A DNA stretch of 64,000 nt. Origin: Incurvaria masculella (taxonomy: Eukaryota > Arthropoda > Insecta > Lepidoptera > Incurvariidae). The position numbers and the translations under genes are program-made. The stretch lies in assembly GCA_946894095.1 (NCBI GenBank), contig OX335655.1:2976001-3040000 (forward strand), written 5' to 3'. Position 1 is the stretch's first letter. The number at the start of each line of letters is the position of its first letter. Shown piece after piece: positions 1 to 10,985 of the stretch. The notes beneath the pieces are model-generated. The model saw only the letters and a program-made list of their open reading frames with translations. It was not told where the DNA came from and searched no databases.

Positions 1-144
1 GGTATGCAACTTATATGTTTAAATGTAATTTGGAATAAGAAATTCCAAAAACATCAAAATATTCAACGTTAAAAATTAATTCAAATGATTTTTGTTTACG
101 CAAGCGCGCTGGTCACACCAACTCAGGTCATATACTCTTATTTT

Positions 145-243
145 CACTACCTCCAGCTATATGGAATGTAGCTTCGGTTACATTGCATATTTATATGGTG
201 TAACCGAAAGATATCTTTGGGATGACTATAACTGGAAGTGGTG
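145..243. repeat. Short foldback (inverted-repeat) element
   Basis: CACTACCTCCAGCTATA on the left pairs imperfectly with TATAACTGGAAGTGGTG on the right, and an inner pair TTCGGTTACA / TGTAACCGAA closes the stem. The roughly 100-bp unit has the shape of a small MITE. No coding potential and no clear target duplication were seen. Confidence 0.45.
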
Positions 244-1113
244 GATCCGGGCGATAGTCAGATAGATTTTTGACATTCTCGGTCGCCGCATAGACCGATA
301 TCACCATCATTGCTTTACTATCAGCATTCTGCACCTGCACAGCTCATAAATCCATACTTCCGTTGTCAATGGGTGTCACGCTGGGGAAGGTCTGCTTGTT
401 CCACAAAAGGGCGACCCTACAGTGCCGAGATACTGTGGTGCCCAAAATCGGTATCAATCTGATAATATCTAAAAGCTTTACCAAAGATAGGAAAACTTTC
501 CATGAAGATGTCGTCAGCCCCCTGATGAGGACCTATGAGGGTACATAAAATATGATCGTCATCATAATATCGCTGATCTTTAACCGTGCGTCCTTGGGAG
601 CAGTGGGAAGGAAAAGCACGGCTTTGCCAAAGTTGGGTTTATCATCATATATCACATATTATTAACACGTTATATTATTCAAAATAATAAACCAGGAGTT
701 CATGCACGGATTAAATCATGAACGTTATATTTTGATGGGCTTTGGAGGCAAGAAAAACAATAAACGCTCAGTTGGGATGTAACAGTTTATAAGCTCCAAG
801 GTAACACATTCGATCGGGGGATTGTGGACCTCGGGCCCACATATATTTGCAAACGATGAATCCAGGTCTCTTTCGCCGCATCCAGTTAAAGTTCTAAACT
901 GTGAAACTGGAACTTAACTAGCTCAATAATTAAATAAAAATGGCTTTAACAATGTTTTTGACTCACATTCAAAGCTGTCAGTCAAGAGACAACTTCCAGT
1001 CTTATGAAGTAGTGGATATAAATATTATAATCATGGTTATTATGGAGATTATTGAATTTTAACTATCAGTTAGTTTATACATGGATGAAATCCTGTGATC
1101 AAAGCGATTACTA
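244..1113. other. Unrecognised AT-rich stretch
   Basis: Only short frames occur here (the longest is 61 codons at 363-548). They have no recognisable motif, and I saw no RNA gene or repeat copy shared with the rest of the window. Confidence 0.4.
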
Positions 1114-2162
1114 CTAGGTCCGTCACTTGAACTGTTACTTCTATTTTCAAAATAATAATGACAGCGGGCCAAATTTTGGTGAAACGTCAATTTGTTTCAT
1201 TGTTTTTAAGTGGGCGAAAAGAGCGGGAACAAATTTGAATTGTATAATAAATTTTCGCAATGGATATTAAACCTAACATTGTGATCGTTTTGTATTTGAC
1301 CGGAAAATCACAACCAGTCATCGTTCGGGAGCTCCGACATTTACATGTGAACAAAATGTTAGTGCATCGAACCATTAAGCGTTATAACCTAGTATTACTA
1401 AACGGCATAGAGGCGGTTATCTGAAAATAGCAGTATCACATGATATGGTTCGAAAGGTAAAGGCTCGAATTCAAGGAAATCCTCACCAGTGTTCTGCAAA
1501 ATTTGCGAAAAGTCAGACAATACCCGACTCAAGTAATCGGCGCATACTGAAAAAAAAAGAAATGCAACTGAAGCCCTACAACAAAAATTATGTTATACAA
1601 AAATTACAGCATCTTAGTTCAGCGCAGAAGGCAGTTCGACTACAAAGAGCTCAAGCAATGAAAGTCTTGCGTGGCGATCTGGAAAACATTGTTTTTTCTG
1701 ATGAAAAAATGTTTGCTGTCTAACAGTATATAAACAAACAACATTTTCGTGTTTGGCTACAGGGCAAATCCAACGAGAATTTAGACGATGGAGTTCCCGT
1801 TCGTAAGCAAGCGCCCGCTTCTGTTATGGTCTCGGCTGCAGTGACCGCAAATGGTCGCTATTCACTCGTGTTTATCGAGAAGAGCGTCAAAGTCAAACAG
1901 CAGTGTGTGCAAAAGGTGTTAAATGAGGCGCTTATACCATGTGCACGTGTAAACAATGCAGTACGAAACGCTGGACGTTCCAACAACACTCAGGATCGTC
2001 TCAGAAAGCTCTTATCTATGGATCAAAGGAGGCTATATCGAACAATAACAATTATTGTCTTAAAATTAAATGTTTTATTGTGATATAATTTTTAACGAAT
2101 CGTACTTCAATTAACTAAATAACATCATTTTCAATTGGTAACACTTCGAGTGACGGACCCTG
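1114..2162 (+). mobile_element. Degenerate mariner-family DNA transposon (maT-like)
   Basis: The element is bounded by imperfect inverted repeats: left CTAGGTCCGTCACTTGAA, and right, read inward, CAGGGTCCGTCACTCGAAG. TA dinucleotides sit immediately outside (1112-1113 and 2163-2164), as expected of the Tc1/mariner superfamily. The copy is about 1.05 kb, against roughly 1.3 kb for intact relatives, and encloses a broken transposase gene. It is a dead copy that could be moved only in trans. Confidence 0.85.
1260..2083 (+). pseudogene. Mariner (maT-like) transposase pseudogene
   Basis: An ATG at 1260 opens an N-terminal helix-turn-helix block (residues such as LYLTGKSQPVIVREL, then VNKMLVHRTIKRYN), typical of mariner transposases. 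The frame breaks at about 1390. From 1445 it resumes in another frame with MVRKVKARI and, further on, NIVFSDEKMF, which holds the first catalytic Asp. A TAA at 1721 interrupts the frame, which then continues through a conserved RVWL block and APASVMVSAAVTANGR to about 1950. After that the expected second Asp region (normally QDSAPSH-like) is missing and the sequence runs into unrelated codons. At least one frameshift, one stop and one internal deletion make it non-functional. The assignment to the maT branch is from remembered family motifs. Confidence 0.8.
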
Positions 2163-2263
2163 TATATAACCACAGGATATAACGACCGAACTGTTCGCTT
2201 ATAAATTTAGTGTAACTGTAATCAACGATGATGAGAGGGAGATTTTAAAAAAACCATATAAAG

Positions 2264-2458
2264 GGTGTTAACGGAGATAACCACGTATTCCTCGGCATAT
2301 TTGGAGCTAAAAAGGTAGAAGATATTTTGTTGTACGACTTGAAAAAGATTTTCCCCATACATTTTAAATACCTACAAATAAAATGTATATCCTTTTTGTT
2401 TCAAATATGCCAAGGAATACGTTAACGTTTGGACCATACCTCCACTAAAACCTTGTAT
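2264..2458. repeat. Foldback repeat next to the mariner copy
   Basis: Left arm 2283-2315 (ACGTATTCCTCGGCATATTT...) pairs with right arm 2391-2421 (...AAATATGCCAAGGAATACGT), with about 75 bp of AT-rich loop. It is probably a small MITE. The outer ends are not sharply defined. Confidence 0.45.
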
Positions 2459-2603
2459 ATATCGGCATATGATCAAAATTCGTTGAATGAGGGAATCTCA
2501 TTCTATGAACTGATGACTTCATTAAAGCCTTAAAGATAACATGAAGAAACTTTTAGAAAATGTAGTTTTGTTTTAATATCAATCAAAAAACTCTATTTTT
2601 TAC

Positions 2604-2974
2604 ACCTCGTAGTGTAGGGACTAAAATATTGCCTTTCATGCAAGAGGTTATGGGCTCAAATCCTCGCATCTGTTATACACCACTTTATCTTGCGAGTTGT
2701 TCATGGTTCGGAACCCATGTAAAACTGTAGGTCACCTTACCCTACTAGGTGACAGGGTTAATCCCGCCTGGGTTGGTATCACCGCATTAGGAAAAACTAT
2801 GGACGAAGTGGCAATAAATCATTGTCTGTATTTTCCACCCATGGTATCCGTGTGCAGCCGTGATTCTGTGTAAAGGAAGGTCCTGACCTGTCACCTAATT
2901 CCTTCTGGAATTTGTTGAATTAGGCTTATATCATGACGGTAGTTGTGTTACATTAGCCATCCATGTCAGGTTCC
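2604..2974 (+). mobile_element. SINE, tRNA-headed, diverged full-length copy
   Basis: The head carries a B-box-like GGGCTCAAATCC. Then come the shared body blocks seen in many other places in the window: TGTAAAACTGTAGGT, GGTTAATCCCGCCTGGG, GGAAGGTCCTGACC and TTAGCCATCCATGTCAGG near the 3' end. The A box region is eroded. The divergence suggests an old insertion. Confidence 0.65.
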
Positions 2975-3075
2975 ATAATAATACCTAACCTTACTTTCGT
3001 TGGAATTTATTAACGTGCAGATATTTAAATCATAAATGCATGCTCTACGAGAACTAAAAATAATTAAAATAAAAC

Positions 3076-3871
3076 AAATTATTTAAAAATATAAAAAACC
3101 CGACCGCGTAAAAAATTGTAACTTAAAATTGACTTAGTAAACGAACTGAAAAGATAGAAACAAGTTGAAAAATTAAATATTTGTTGTGTTTGAATGATCA
3201 TGGTTGACAGTGTTTACAAACGCAGTCGGAGGCATAAGATACATTAACTACGATTTATATTTTCAATAGTGTGCCTATGCAAATTTCACGATGGTCGGTT
3301 GAGTTCGCGAAACAGACAAACTTACTTTCGTATTTATTATATGACAGTTAGGAGATTATAATTTGTCTCAATAAGTTTATTTTTGCTATACCCATATCAC
3401 TAATAAAATCGCTAGTCATTAATAATGGAATGTATTGGGAAATATATAATATATCATTATATAATTCATATTGTGCATCAAATAGTTTAACTATGATTTA
3501 TTTTATTTTTTTGTTATTAAATTCATTGAAAGTGTACTTATGTAAATTTCATGATGATCGGTGACACCGAGAACGAGAAAACAAAACCTCACTTTAGACA
3601 TAAAAACGAAAGATAGGATATTGGAACTTCCCCCACCACGTATTTTCTTGCTCCACCGAAATAATCCATAAAATCGCTAGTCATTTACTATGGAACGTAC
3701 TGGGGCTATTTGATGCCTCCGACTGCGTTTGTAAACACTGTCAATCATGATCATTCAAAGACAACAAATATTTAATTTTTCAACTTGTTTCTATCTTTTC
3801 AGTTCGTTTACTAAGTCAATTTTAAGTTACAATTTTTTACGCGGTCGGGTTTTTTATATTTTTAAATAATT
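3076..3871. mobile_element. Foldback transposable element with about 158-bp inverted arms
   Basis: The left arm (3076-3234) and right arm (3714-3871) are reverse complements with only about two or three mismatches. They include AAAACCCGACCGCG and GTTTACAAACGCAGTCGG. The 480-bp interior has no ORF and consists mostly of a diverged duplication. Such arm similarity implies recent activity or arm homogenisation. The superfamily is not determined and no clear target-site duplication was found. Confidence 0.75.
3290..3707. repeat. Internal direct duplication inside the foldback element
   Basis: Two diverged units share the same order of blocks: AATTTCACGATGGTCGGT then AAAATCGCTAGTCATTAATA in the first (3290-3440), and AATTTCATGATGATCGGT then AAAATCGCTAGTCATTTACT in the second (3545-3707). 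The offset is about 255-265 bp. The duplication is clearly older than the near-identical outer arms. Confidence 0.6.
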
Positions 3872-4181
3872 CGTTTTTTAATAAAATATTGTTAAGACTA
3901 GTTTGTCTCTTTACTTCTGGGACACGCCATTAATTCCCAATTATATATAATTCTAAATATTCGAAAATCCGAAATATTCGGAAGTAACTAGTCGTTGATA
4001 AATTACATAAAAAAATACTAGTTACAGGTCCAATAATACATTTGATAGTATATTTTTAACACAAAATCATATTGTAAAACGAAATAAGATGTAACGACAG
4101 AATTAAGAAGCGAATGGTAAGACGCAAGAATGAAGACACAAATTGACTGATACGAGTCGAATTTTCATGCTCAGTAACCAA
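3872..4181. other. Unrecognised AT-rich stretch
   Basis: No ORF above 60 codons, no RNA gene and no repeat shared with other parts of the window was seen. Confidence 0.35.
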
Positions 4182-4314
4182 AGTCCGCTAATAGATAACT
4201 GCACTTTCGAGCGTAAGCGTTATGAGTTAATACAAAATTTGGTACCATTTTGGGGGATTCCGGCGTTATCTCATAGCGCTAATACTCGAAAGTGGAGTTA
4301 TTTATTAGCGGACT
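4182..4314. repeat. 133-bp hairpin MITE
   Basis: Nearly the whole unit is a palindrome. AGTCCGCTAATAGATAACT at the left end pairs with AGTTATTTATTAGCGGACT at the right end, and the inner halves (GCGTAAGCGTTATGAG / CTCATAGCGCTAATA) continue the stem around a short loop. A 61-codon frame across it is a by-product. Confidence 0.7.
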
Positions 4315-4490
4315 TATGCTTCAGGTGACCTAAGAGAACATACAGTCGTTTCCTCTCAATTGTATACACTGCAAAGAGATGCATTTTCTAAGCCCTTTTT
4401 ACGTTTGACGTCAGCAAGACAGAAAGACATGTCAAATTAGTCTCTATTTTCGCTGTATAGATGTCAAACGAAACTACTGTACTACGACCA

Positions 4491-4686
4491 GTAAGCCTAT
4501 TCTCGGAACCGAGAAAGCCCGTTTTTATAGCGTATTCCTAAGCGATTTTCTCTACGAAATATTTCCGGGGCATGGTGATTTTGGTGTTTTCCGTCAAAAA
4601 CATCGATTTGAGAACCGTTATAAAAGCGGTTTTGGCGATTGAAAGATTCCTGATTCCTGGGCAAGGAATTTCAAGAATAGGCTTAC
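4491..4686. repeat. MITE-like element with 13-bp terminal inverted repeats
   Basis: It begins GTAAGCCTATTCT and ends AGAATAGGCTTAC, a perfect inverted pair. The interior contains a second small hairpin (GAACCGTTATAAAAGCGGTTTTGG). It shares internal wording (TTGAAAGATTCCTGATT) with the foldback at 47.8 kb read in reverse, so the two may be related. Confidence 0.55.
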
Positions 4687-5849
4687 ATATTGATGTAATA
4701 TTATCGTAAAGGTATCGACAAGTACGTAGCTTAGAGGAAGAAAAAGAAGTACCTACGCTATGATCATCTCACCCTCGTATGGAATAGGCGTGATGGTATA
4801 AATGTATGTATGTAAGAAGATATTCATATTTTGTAACGATTATATTCTTCTATTACAATTTGAACCGCATAAAATGTCACGCACGAGTAAGCCGTGGGCA
4901 GCGTATAATAGTGCGTCGGGAGCCGCTCGGGTGCACTTTGTTGATCAATGGAGCAGCTTGGCGGCGGCTGTGGCACTACCAGCGAGCTCTGTCGCTATCG
5001 TGTCGTTGTAGTGTCGCATCGTTACTTATGTTACACTGTACACACACCCAAACATTCCGATGTTTTGAAAAAAGATTCTCAATATGTTGCAAACTCTGGT
5101 CGGCACTTTTATCGACAACTACATATGTCACCGCAAGCTCTCAAGCCAAATCTATATACAAATATATGAGTATTATTTTGTTGTTGTATTCTGTTTCTTT
5201 TAGTGCTTATTAATTTTAGTCGAAAATTACATCATTCAAAATAACGATCATAGCTGGATACTGAAGATGGTTGCTAAGGATCATTTTTCTTTAATATTCT
5301 TGCATTAACACGAATATCGTCATGTAGAGGTTTTAAGAGTGGCGCTAACATAAAATTTAATAATGTCTGAACTGGTATCCAAAAAGTGCTTTCACCTTTT
5401 AAATACTTTAAATAGTAATACATTTATCGTTTTATGTTCGTTCTGATTTATTGTCAGATATTGACTATAATTATGGCCCCCTTGAGTTATATATATAATA
5501 CACTTTTAAAATGAAAAATAAATTCCATGAATTCTATTTTAAATTCTCTGGATAATTATAATTGTTTACCATTATTCGAGTATTATGAATTTAATTATTT
5601 AAATGCTTCAGGAGAAGAATACATTTCACGAATGACCAATTCTTCACGCAGAGAATGCTTAGCAAAAGCGACTATATTTCAAATAAGAAACTGACAGATT
5701 AAAAAAAAATTTCAGTGATAAGTAACATTCAAGTTTGATTAAAACGAAATTCTAAGTTCTGAAGGCGCAACGAGAAATACAATATTTCGACAATGTATTC
5801 AATACCATGGAACGACACCTAAGCGACGGGCTCGCGACAGCGCTCCGTT
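4687..5849. other. No recognised gene; GC-richer patch at 4880-5010
   Basis: Three mutually overlapping frames (4802-5213) occupy a patch that is more CG-rich than its surroundings. None shows a recognisable motif, and the overlap argues that at most one could be real. I do not call a CDS. The remainder to 5849 is AT-rich with no shared repeat. Confidence 0.35.
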
Positions 5850-6154
5850 GGTACCGCCGCTTAAACTTGAGACTCCAAGTTCAAGACTCGAGCAGTCCTC
5901 GGGCAACTTCTCGCAGCGACGGCAGCCGCCGCGCAGTCCGCGCCTGCCCCGCACCGTAACCTAACCGTACATGCAAGACATCAACGCGCGAGGAAACTTT
6001 GAAGTAGAGAACCGACTTTATGGTGCCGTAGTGTAGCGCGCGGGCCGGGATGTGGCAGTTTGGGTTTTATAACTTTCTGAGTGTACTTTCCGAAGAGAAT
6101 ATGTAGGCCGTGGCCTGCCGGTTGGGATATTTCGAAGAGACTGCCGATAGCTAG
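5850..6154 (+). promoter_or_regulatory. Candidate CpG-rich promoter and non-coding first exon
   Basis: In this AT-rich window, 5815-6150 is unusually rich in CpG (GCAGCCGCCGCGCAGTCCGC and neighbours). It runs into CTAG|GTGAGT, a strong 5' splice donor with the exon ending at 6154. The only plus-strand ATG frame seen (5971) has 21 codons, so the stretch would be 5' untranslated leader with a small upstream ORF. No downstream coding exon was found in the window, which would fit a long first intron. This is inference from composition and one splice signal, with no transcript evidence. Confidence 0.35.
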
Positions 6155-6879
6155 GTGAGTCTTAGATAATTTCAAATTTCTAATGTTTTTTTCGTTTATA
6201 GAATAGACATATTTTTTAGGTGGTTAATTAAAAAATCGCTAACCGATTTCATTTATGTGCAAAAGAGACGTTTCAATATTTTGTTGTGGTATAAAGTCTT
6301 CGCGTGTTTTTGTAGCATGCTCGTTCAAATAATGAAATATGTTATGGAATAAAAAACAATTCGTCAATGAAAAAACGAATGTAGATCATTCCGAATATTT
6401 CACGATATCTATCTCTATCTCAATAAACGTTTATAAAGCATTGACCTTTGTATTACAAAATAGTTAAAATAATACCTAACAAAAAGCTTGATAAAAAAAT
6501 GTTTTATTTTATGTAATGGTTGTTTTGCTGTCTTCTGCAACAAAGGAGAATAAATTAAATAAATAAGTTTCAAAATACATAGGGTATACATACTCTCACA
6601 AAATGTAAATCATTGTTAAATTCATTCATATAGAGCTCTGTCCTCATTTGGCTCCAAAGAGCTGTAACGGACCCTCACTCGTTCTTGCACACTGCCGTCA
6701 ATCTTACATGTTATTGGAACGTTGCCGCCCCAAGCTCCATATGCATCACACGGGAAGCACAGATGAAGACGAGGAAGAGAGAAAACATGAATTTCTATTT
6801 AAAACACATTTTTTATCGTTTTATAAAGCGCAATGATATTTTTACCAGCTTAAGGTTATACTTATAATACTGGGACTGG
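6155..6879. other. Unrecognised stretch, possible intron
   Basis: Only frames of about 60 codons with no motif. If the candidate exon just upstream is real, this would be the start of its intron. Confidence 0.35.
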
Positions 6880-7122
6880 ACTTTTGAATGGCTTATACTA
6901 CTAATTCCCTAAGGAATTAGGTGCCATCTTAATGCCTTTGAAAGGGTGGAAAATGCGGAAAATGTTCACTGCTTAGAGTATCTTTATTTTAATGCAATAG
7001 CACCACCCCTAACACCCAGTAAGTAAGATACGGCAAACCCATCCAGAACACCACCGCGCCCAGTGTTGCTTAAGGTCGAAGATCAAATGCCAAGGCGTCG
7101 CGCCACTGAGCTACCAAGGCAG
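6880..7122 (-). mobile_element. SINE with 5S-like head, internally deleted
   Basis: Read on the minus strand, the head is GGTAGCTCAGTGGCGCGA (tRNA A-box-like), then TTAAGCAACACTGGGCGCGG and CTGGATGGGT, which resemble the A and C boxes of a 5S rRNA gene. The body is badly eroded and only the 3' region (AATTCCTTAGGGAATTAG on the minus strand) is left. Confidence 0.6.
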
Positions 7123-7298
7123 AAAAATTGAGAAAATTGGTTGAGACGTCAACCTCTTCGGCTGGACTGTAACGCCTTGGTTTTGTTCATAGATAAGCAA
7201 CACAGAGAAGATGTTAAGCGAATCAGTGATTTATAAATGTCGAAGTGATTTCCAAAAAGTAGGTTAAAACTGGAAGAAAGTTGAATGACTCGTCGTGT

Positions 7299-7440
7299 GA
7301 AGTCTCGTACAGTCACCGATACGCAGCACCCGTAATCGGAGAGCATCTATGAAGAGAATTATTCCTGTAAAAGAAGCAAAATAGCTCGTATGCTATGCTC
7401 ATTCCACGTTCGCTCCATCGTCTCTGCCCACCCCTCGAGT
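7299..7440 (-). repeat. Dispersed repeat Z, copy 1
   Basis: On the minus strand it reads GAGGGGTGGGCAGAGACGAT ... GCTCTCCGATTACGGGTGCT. The same ordered blocks recur at 18985-19150 and 24690-24835. This is a recurrent lepidopteran-type dispersed sequence of unknown class. Confidence 0.55.
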
Positions 7441-8698
7441 AAAGATGATAACGACTGGACTTGAGTAAAATCAAACTTACCCAAGTATTGCTCAAGCCGT
7501 TACCTAACTCCCGATCTCTACTCATTCAATTACCGGAATCTACGAAACCCGAGATTAATGGAGTCAGCGAGAGATCTATGCAGATGAGAGCAAATTTAAT
7601 AGCGTTTCCGTGCTACGGACGTTTACTTGCGTAAGAAATTCGGTTTTGAGCATTTTAAATATTGCTGGTCTTTAAATTAAGATTTCCCTCTAGTCGTGCA
7701 GGTCAAGATATGGTTACATCTTCATTGTAGTTAATAAGGATTTTAGGTGACGTGTTGTAACGCTGTCTTCCTATTTCGAAATGTTATTTGTTTAATTTAT
7801 CTTAGCACGAAACTAAAATGTCTTCACCGTTTGAAACTTGACTTGAAAACCACTGTTCCAGTTTACTTGATGTTAATTTTCTGATCTGATCTGTGTGGTA
7901 CACAGAACCAAAGGTTAAAGGATATACTTCCGGTCAAACGTAAAAATGAATGGTGTTTAAATACAACATCCGATTCAATTGTTTTAGGGTTTTGTTTACT
8001 CAGTAGCTAGTATCCTTAACTATGCTTGAATCTATACTCAACCCTATAATTGTTTCCAAAAGTCAAAGTATTTCGACTGTTCATCTTTTCATTCAACCGG
8101 ATGTGTATCCTAAACTCTTTGTTCCACTGTACATAACCAAACACAGTGCAAATAGCACATGTGGCGTGCCCCTTCCCCCGCCGACCATCGATCTATATTT
8201 TACCACCGTTTTATTTAACAAAATTTATAATTGTAATTTTATGAATATTTTACATGGCGGAATTTAAAATTTTAATCATTTATAAAATATGTAAGGATAT
8301 GATGTTTTGAAATGTTTGTTTTTATGGAGAATTCTTTTTTAATTTTGAATGTTATTTATTGAGATTTTATGGCTACCTTTTTTTTATCTTTGCTTTGTAT
8401 TTTTCAAACTTTTGTTGATGGACATACAATTTAATTTTTTTATTTTATTTCCATGTTTAAATACTTAAATAATTTATTTATATTAAATACTACTTTCTTT
8501 GCTGTATTGCCAAAAAAGTAAATAAAAGATTTCAATTGATTTGACCGGTCTTCAGACGGGGCGTCCTACTGCATACCGCGCGGTCGGTTGCAGCGTATGC
8601 TATGGCGTATGGAATGCGCCACTGGACTTTTGAATGCGACTATACTTGTAGGTATTCATAAAATACAAACACATGAAGAATCAAATAAATTGGATCAG
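7441..8698. other. Mostly unrecognised; possible LINE 3' tail near 8.3-8.55 kb
   Basis: The end of this stretch (GTATTGCCAAAAAAGTAAAT, then AATAAAAGATTTCAATTGAT) resembles the A-rich 3' ends of insect LINEs. The 81-codon frame at 8022-8267 has no reverse-transcriptase motif I can name. Part of it (CTGTTCATCTTTTC... CAACCGGATGTGTAT) recurs in diverged form near 52.29 kb, so it is repetitive. Confidence 0.3.
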
Positions 8699-8765
8699 TT
8701 TTTATCAAATGGTTAGCAAACTACTTTGTATGGGGAGCGCAATTTTCTGATGCTGTGCTGCCCAC
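8699..8765. repeat. Fragment of the 367-bp TTAA MITE (family P2)
   Basis: TCAAATGGTTAGCAAACTAC and TGTATGGGGAGCGCAATTTT followed by CTGATGCT match one end of the foldback MITE seen intact at 41969-42335. No outer TTAA boundary is preserved. Confidence 0.5.
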
Positions 8766-10250
8766 CTGTCTTGAGTATCTGCCTTACACCTATATTAAAA
8801 GCTGTTCTATGGATAGGTTCATCATTCATTGGGAGTAAACTGCTCTCGAACTTGTCATATTTTATCATTAGCCAGTTTTAAATTCACAGCAAAAATGTAC
8901 AGACGATCTTAAGAGCATAAGTACCTTGCAAGAGTACCTGCCTATTAAATTTTTCGCAAAGTTGTCATGAAGTATCCATGTCCTTTTCATCTTTGACCTG
9001 AGGGTATCTCCATTGACTCTGGGCAGTCGAATGCACTCAGTGGCCTGACCTAGCGAGTACAGCCTGCACGGGCGTTCCCTCCACGCCTCGTCGGATTTAC
9101 TTTCTTTTTCCGTGAATTAATGAAAGTCATGTGTGAAGTGTCACCCGATTGTGGTATCTGCTATTCACGCTTCGGTACCGATACAAAGCGTACGGCTCTC
9201 TATAGAAGAAGCCGGATTTTAATGAGTAAGACGCGCGCACACATTCATAGACCTTAACACGAAGATTCATTTAATTTATCATGGAAACCTGTTAGGCACC
9301 ATGTTTAAAGTAACAATGTAAGCAGAGAAAAAGATGTGTAGCTAGTTGCGGGTAAAGTGTTAATACTAGATGGAACTCTATTATCATTAAAGTAGTCGTA
9401 TGTTAAGACAAGAAGTTACAGTAAATCTAAGATTGATGAATTTTGAATGCATTGTTTGTCCATTGGAAAATTTTGCACGGCGACTGGAATTAAACTAGCG
9501 AGTCCGTTTTCCAGATGTTAACTTTTCCCTGCCCCTGAAAGTTTTCAGATTTTAATCCAATTATTTTAATCACTTGAAAAAGCTTCATTTCATGTCGCAT
9601 CTTTTTATTTTTATGTAAAATTAACGTAAAAAGGACAACTTTTCACCAATGGTTATTAGCCAATATTTTCCAATACGGAATCCAATATTTTGAAACCTAG
9701 TATAACATTTAGAGCAAGTAAACAGTTATCGCCCGTAGTATGGAAAATTGACAGGGTAACGACTATCGCGACATTTGACGTACGCCAAGACCTGACATTA
9801 GAGGAATCCGACGACGCCCACGGGCATTCGAACTTTCATAGGTGCTGCGATAACAGGTGCTTTTTCACACCCTGTTTTTGGGACCCCAAGTTGTACTATG
9901 GGGAAAATATATACGATATAGAAAACCAGTTGGTTATTGTTTTGAGAATTTTAGCATTGAATATGTGTATTCTCTTCATTTTAATGAGAGCCCACGTTTT
10001 ACAAGGACCAATGCTAAAAAAATTGACAATTTCTAAGTGTAACAATGTTCTACTTTAAGACGAATAAATAATTGAATTGAAAACTTACGCGGCAGGTCAA
10101 AACCGTTTCTCAAACTTTTGATATATTTGGTGGAATTTGTTTTTCTCCGAAACCGGAAAAAAATGGTTATCGTTTTTGGTTCCACCTTATGTTATCTTTC
10201 TGGTGAACCTAATAGGTACATATACACACCAGATATATTAAAGCCGATTC
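8766..10250. other. Unrecognised stretch
   Basis: The longest frame (9690-10058, 122 codons) shows no domain or signal I recognise and has the base composition of its surroundings, so I do not call it a gene. No RNA gene or shared repeat was identified. Confidence 0.35.
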
Positions 10251-10255
10251 AGGAG

Positions 10256-10290
10256 TATAAAAGGTGACTACAGCGGGAAGCTTAATCAAT
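10256..10290 (+). promoter_or_regulatory. Possible TATA-type core promoter
   Basis: TATAAAAGG at 10256 is followed about 30 bp later by an initiator-like AATCAATTC (around 10288). No ORF follows. The downstream words ACGTCACTTCCAACTACA recur at about 12.02 kb, so the segment may belong to a repeat rather than a host promoter. Confidence 0.2.
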
Positions 10291-10794
10291 TCACCTTAAA
10301 GCACGTCCGTAGTCCTCGAGAGGAACCTTGCAATTACGTCACTTCCAACTACACATTACGTGCCACAGACTAACCGGTGGGTTCGTTGCAGCAATGTAAA
10401 TTGGCTAAGACTTATCAACACATACCATCACTAGCATAGTCTCTTTGGCTAGTTTTGAGCTGACTTTCAGGGAATATTTTTAATAATCCTCTATTACCAT
10501 GGTTACAAATATTATTGATAAAATCGGACGTTTAGTTTCGTTTCGTACCATGCTAACTGTCAAACGACGTGTCGTTCGTCCAAGTGAACTGAAATTTACC
10601 AGTTAGCGTGATACTAAATGCAACTTTATGTCGTATCTTATCACTCACTTGCCTGTTTACCTGGCGAGTTATTTACAATGGTAACCCCTCGGAATTTTCG
10701 TGTGACCCGTAGGTGTCGTGGTGTCTTGTGTTCAAGAACGTCCTTTTTTACACGAAATTAAAATGTGCATTTTCATTTAAAATGTGGGTCATTT

Positions 10795-10985
10795 CTTGGT
10801 TCGGAACCCAAGTAACGTACTAACTAAGCGGTAGGATTTAACCTTCTTGTGCTGACACCATCCGCACCAGTGCCAAAAAATATTTAAATTCTCCGTATTT
10901 TCGGAACAGTTCAGTATAGCCGTGCTCATATAAATGGCAGGTCCTGTCTTGTTAACTAGTTGCTTTAGGAAGTGTGATAGGATTA
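10795..10985 (+). mobile_element. SINE body remnant
   Basis: TGGTTCGGAACCCAAGTAA, GGTAGGATTTAA, TAGCCGTGCTCATA and GGCAGGTCCTG occur in the same order as in the intact SINE at 40.3 kb, with heavy divergence. The head is missing. Confidence 0.5.

Noticed and set aside
4802..5213. Three overlapping ORFs (up to 135 codons) as a gene
   Set aside because: All three frames are open over the same GC-richer patch and none has a motif, signal peptide or splice context that singles it out.
9690..10058. 122-codon ORF as a gene
   Set aside because: The translated composition looks random and no motif is apparent. There are no neighbouring exon signals I can support.
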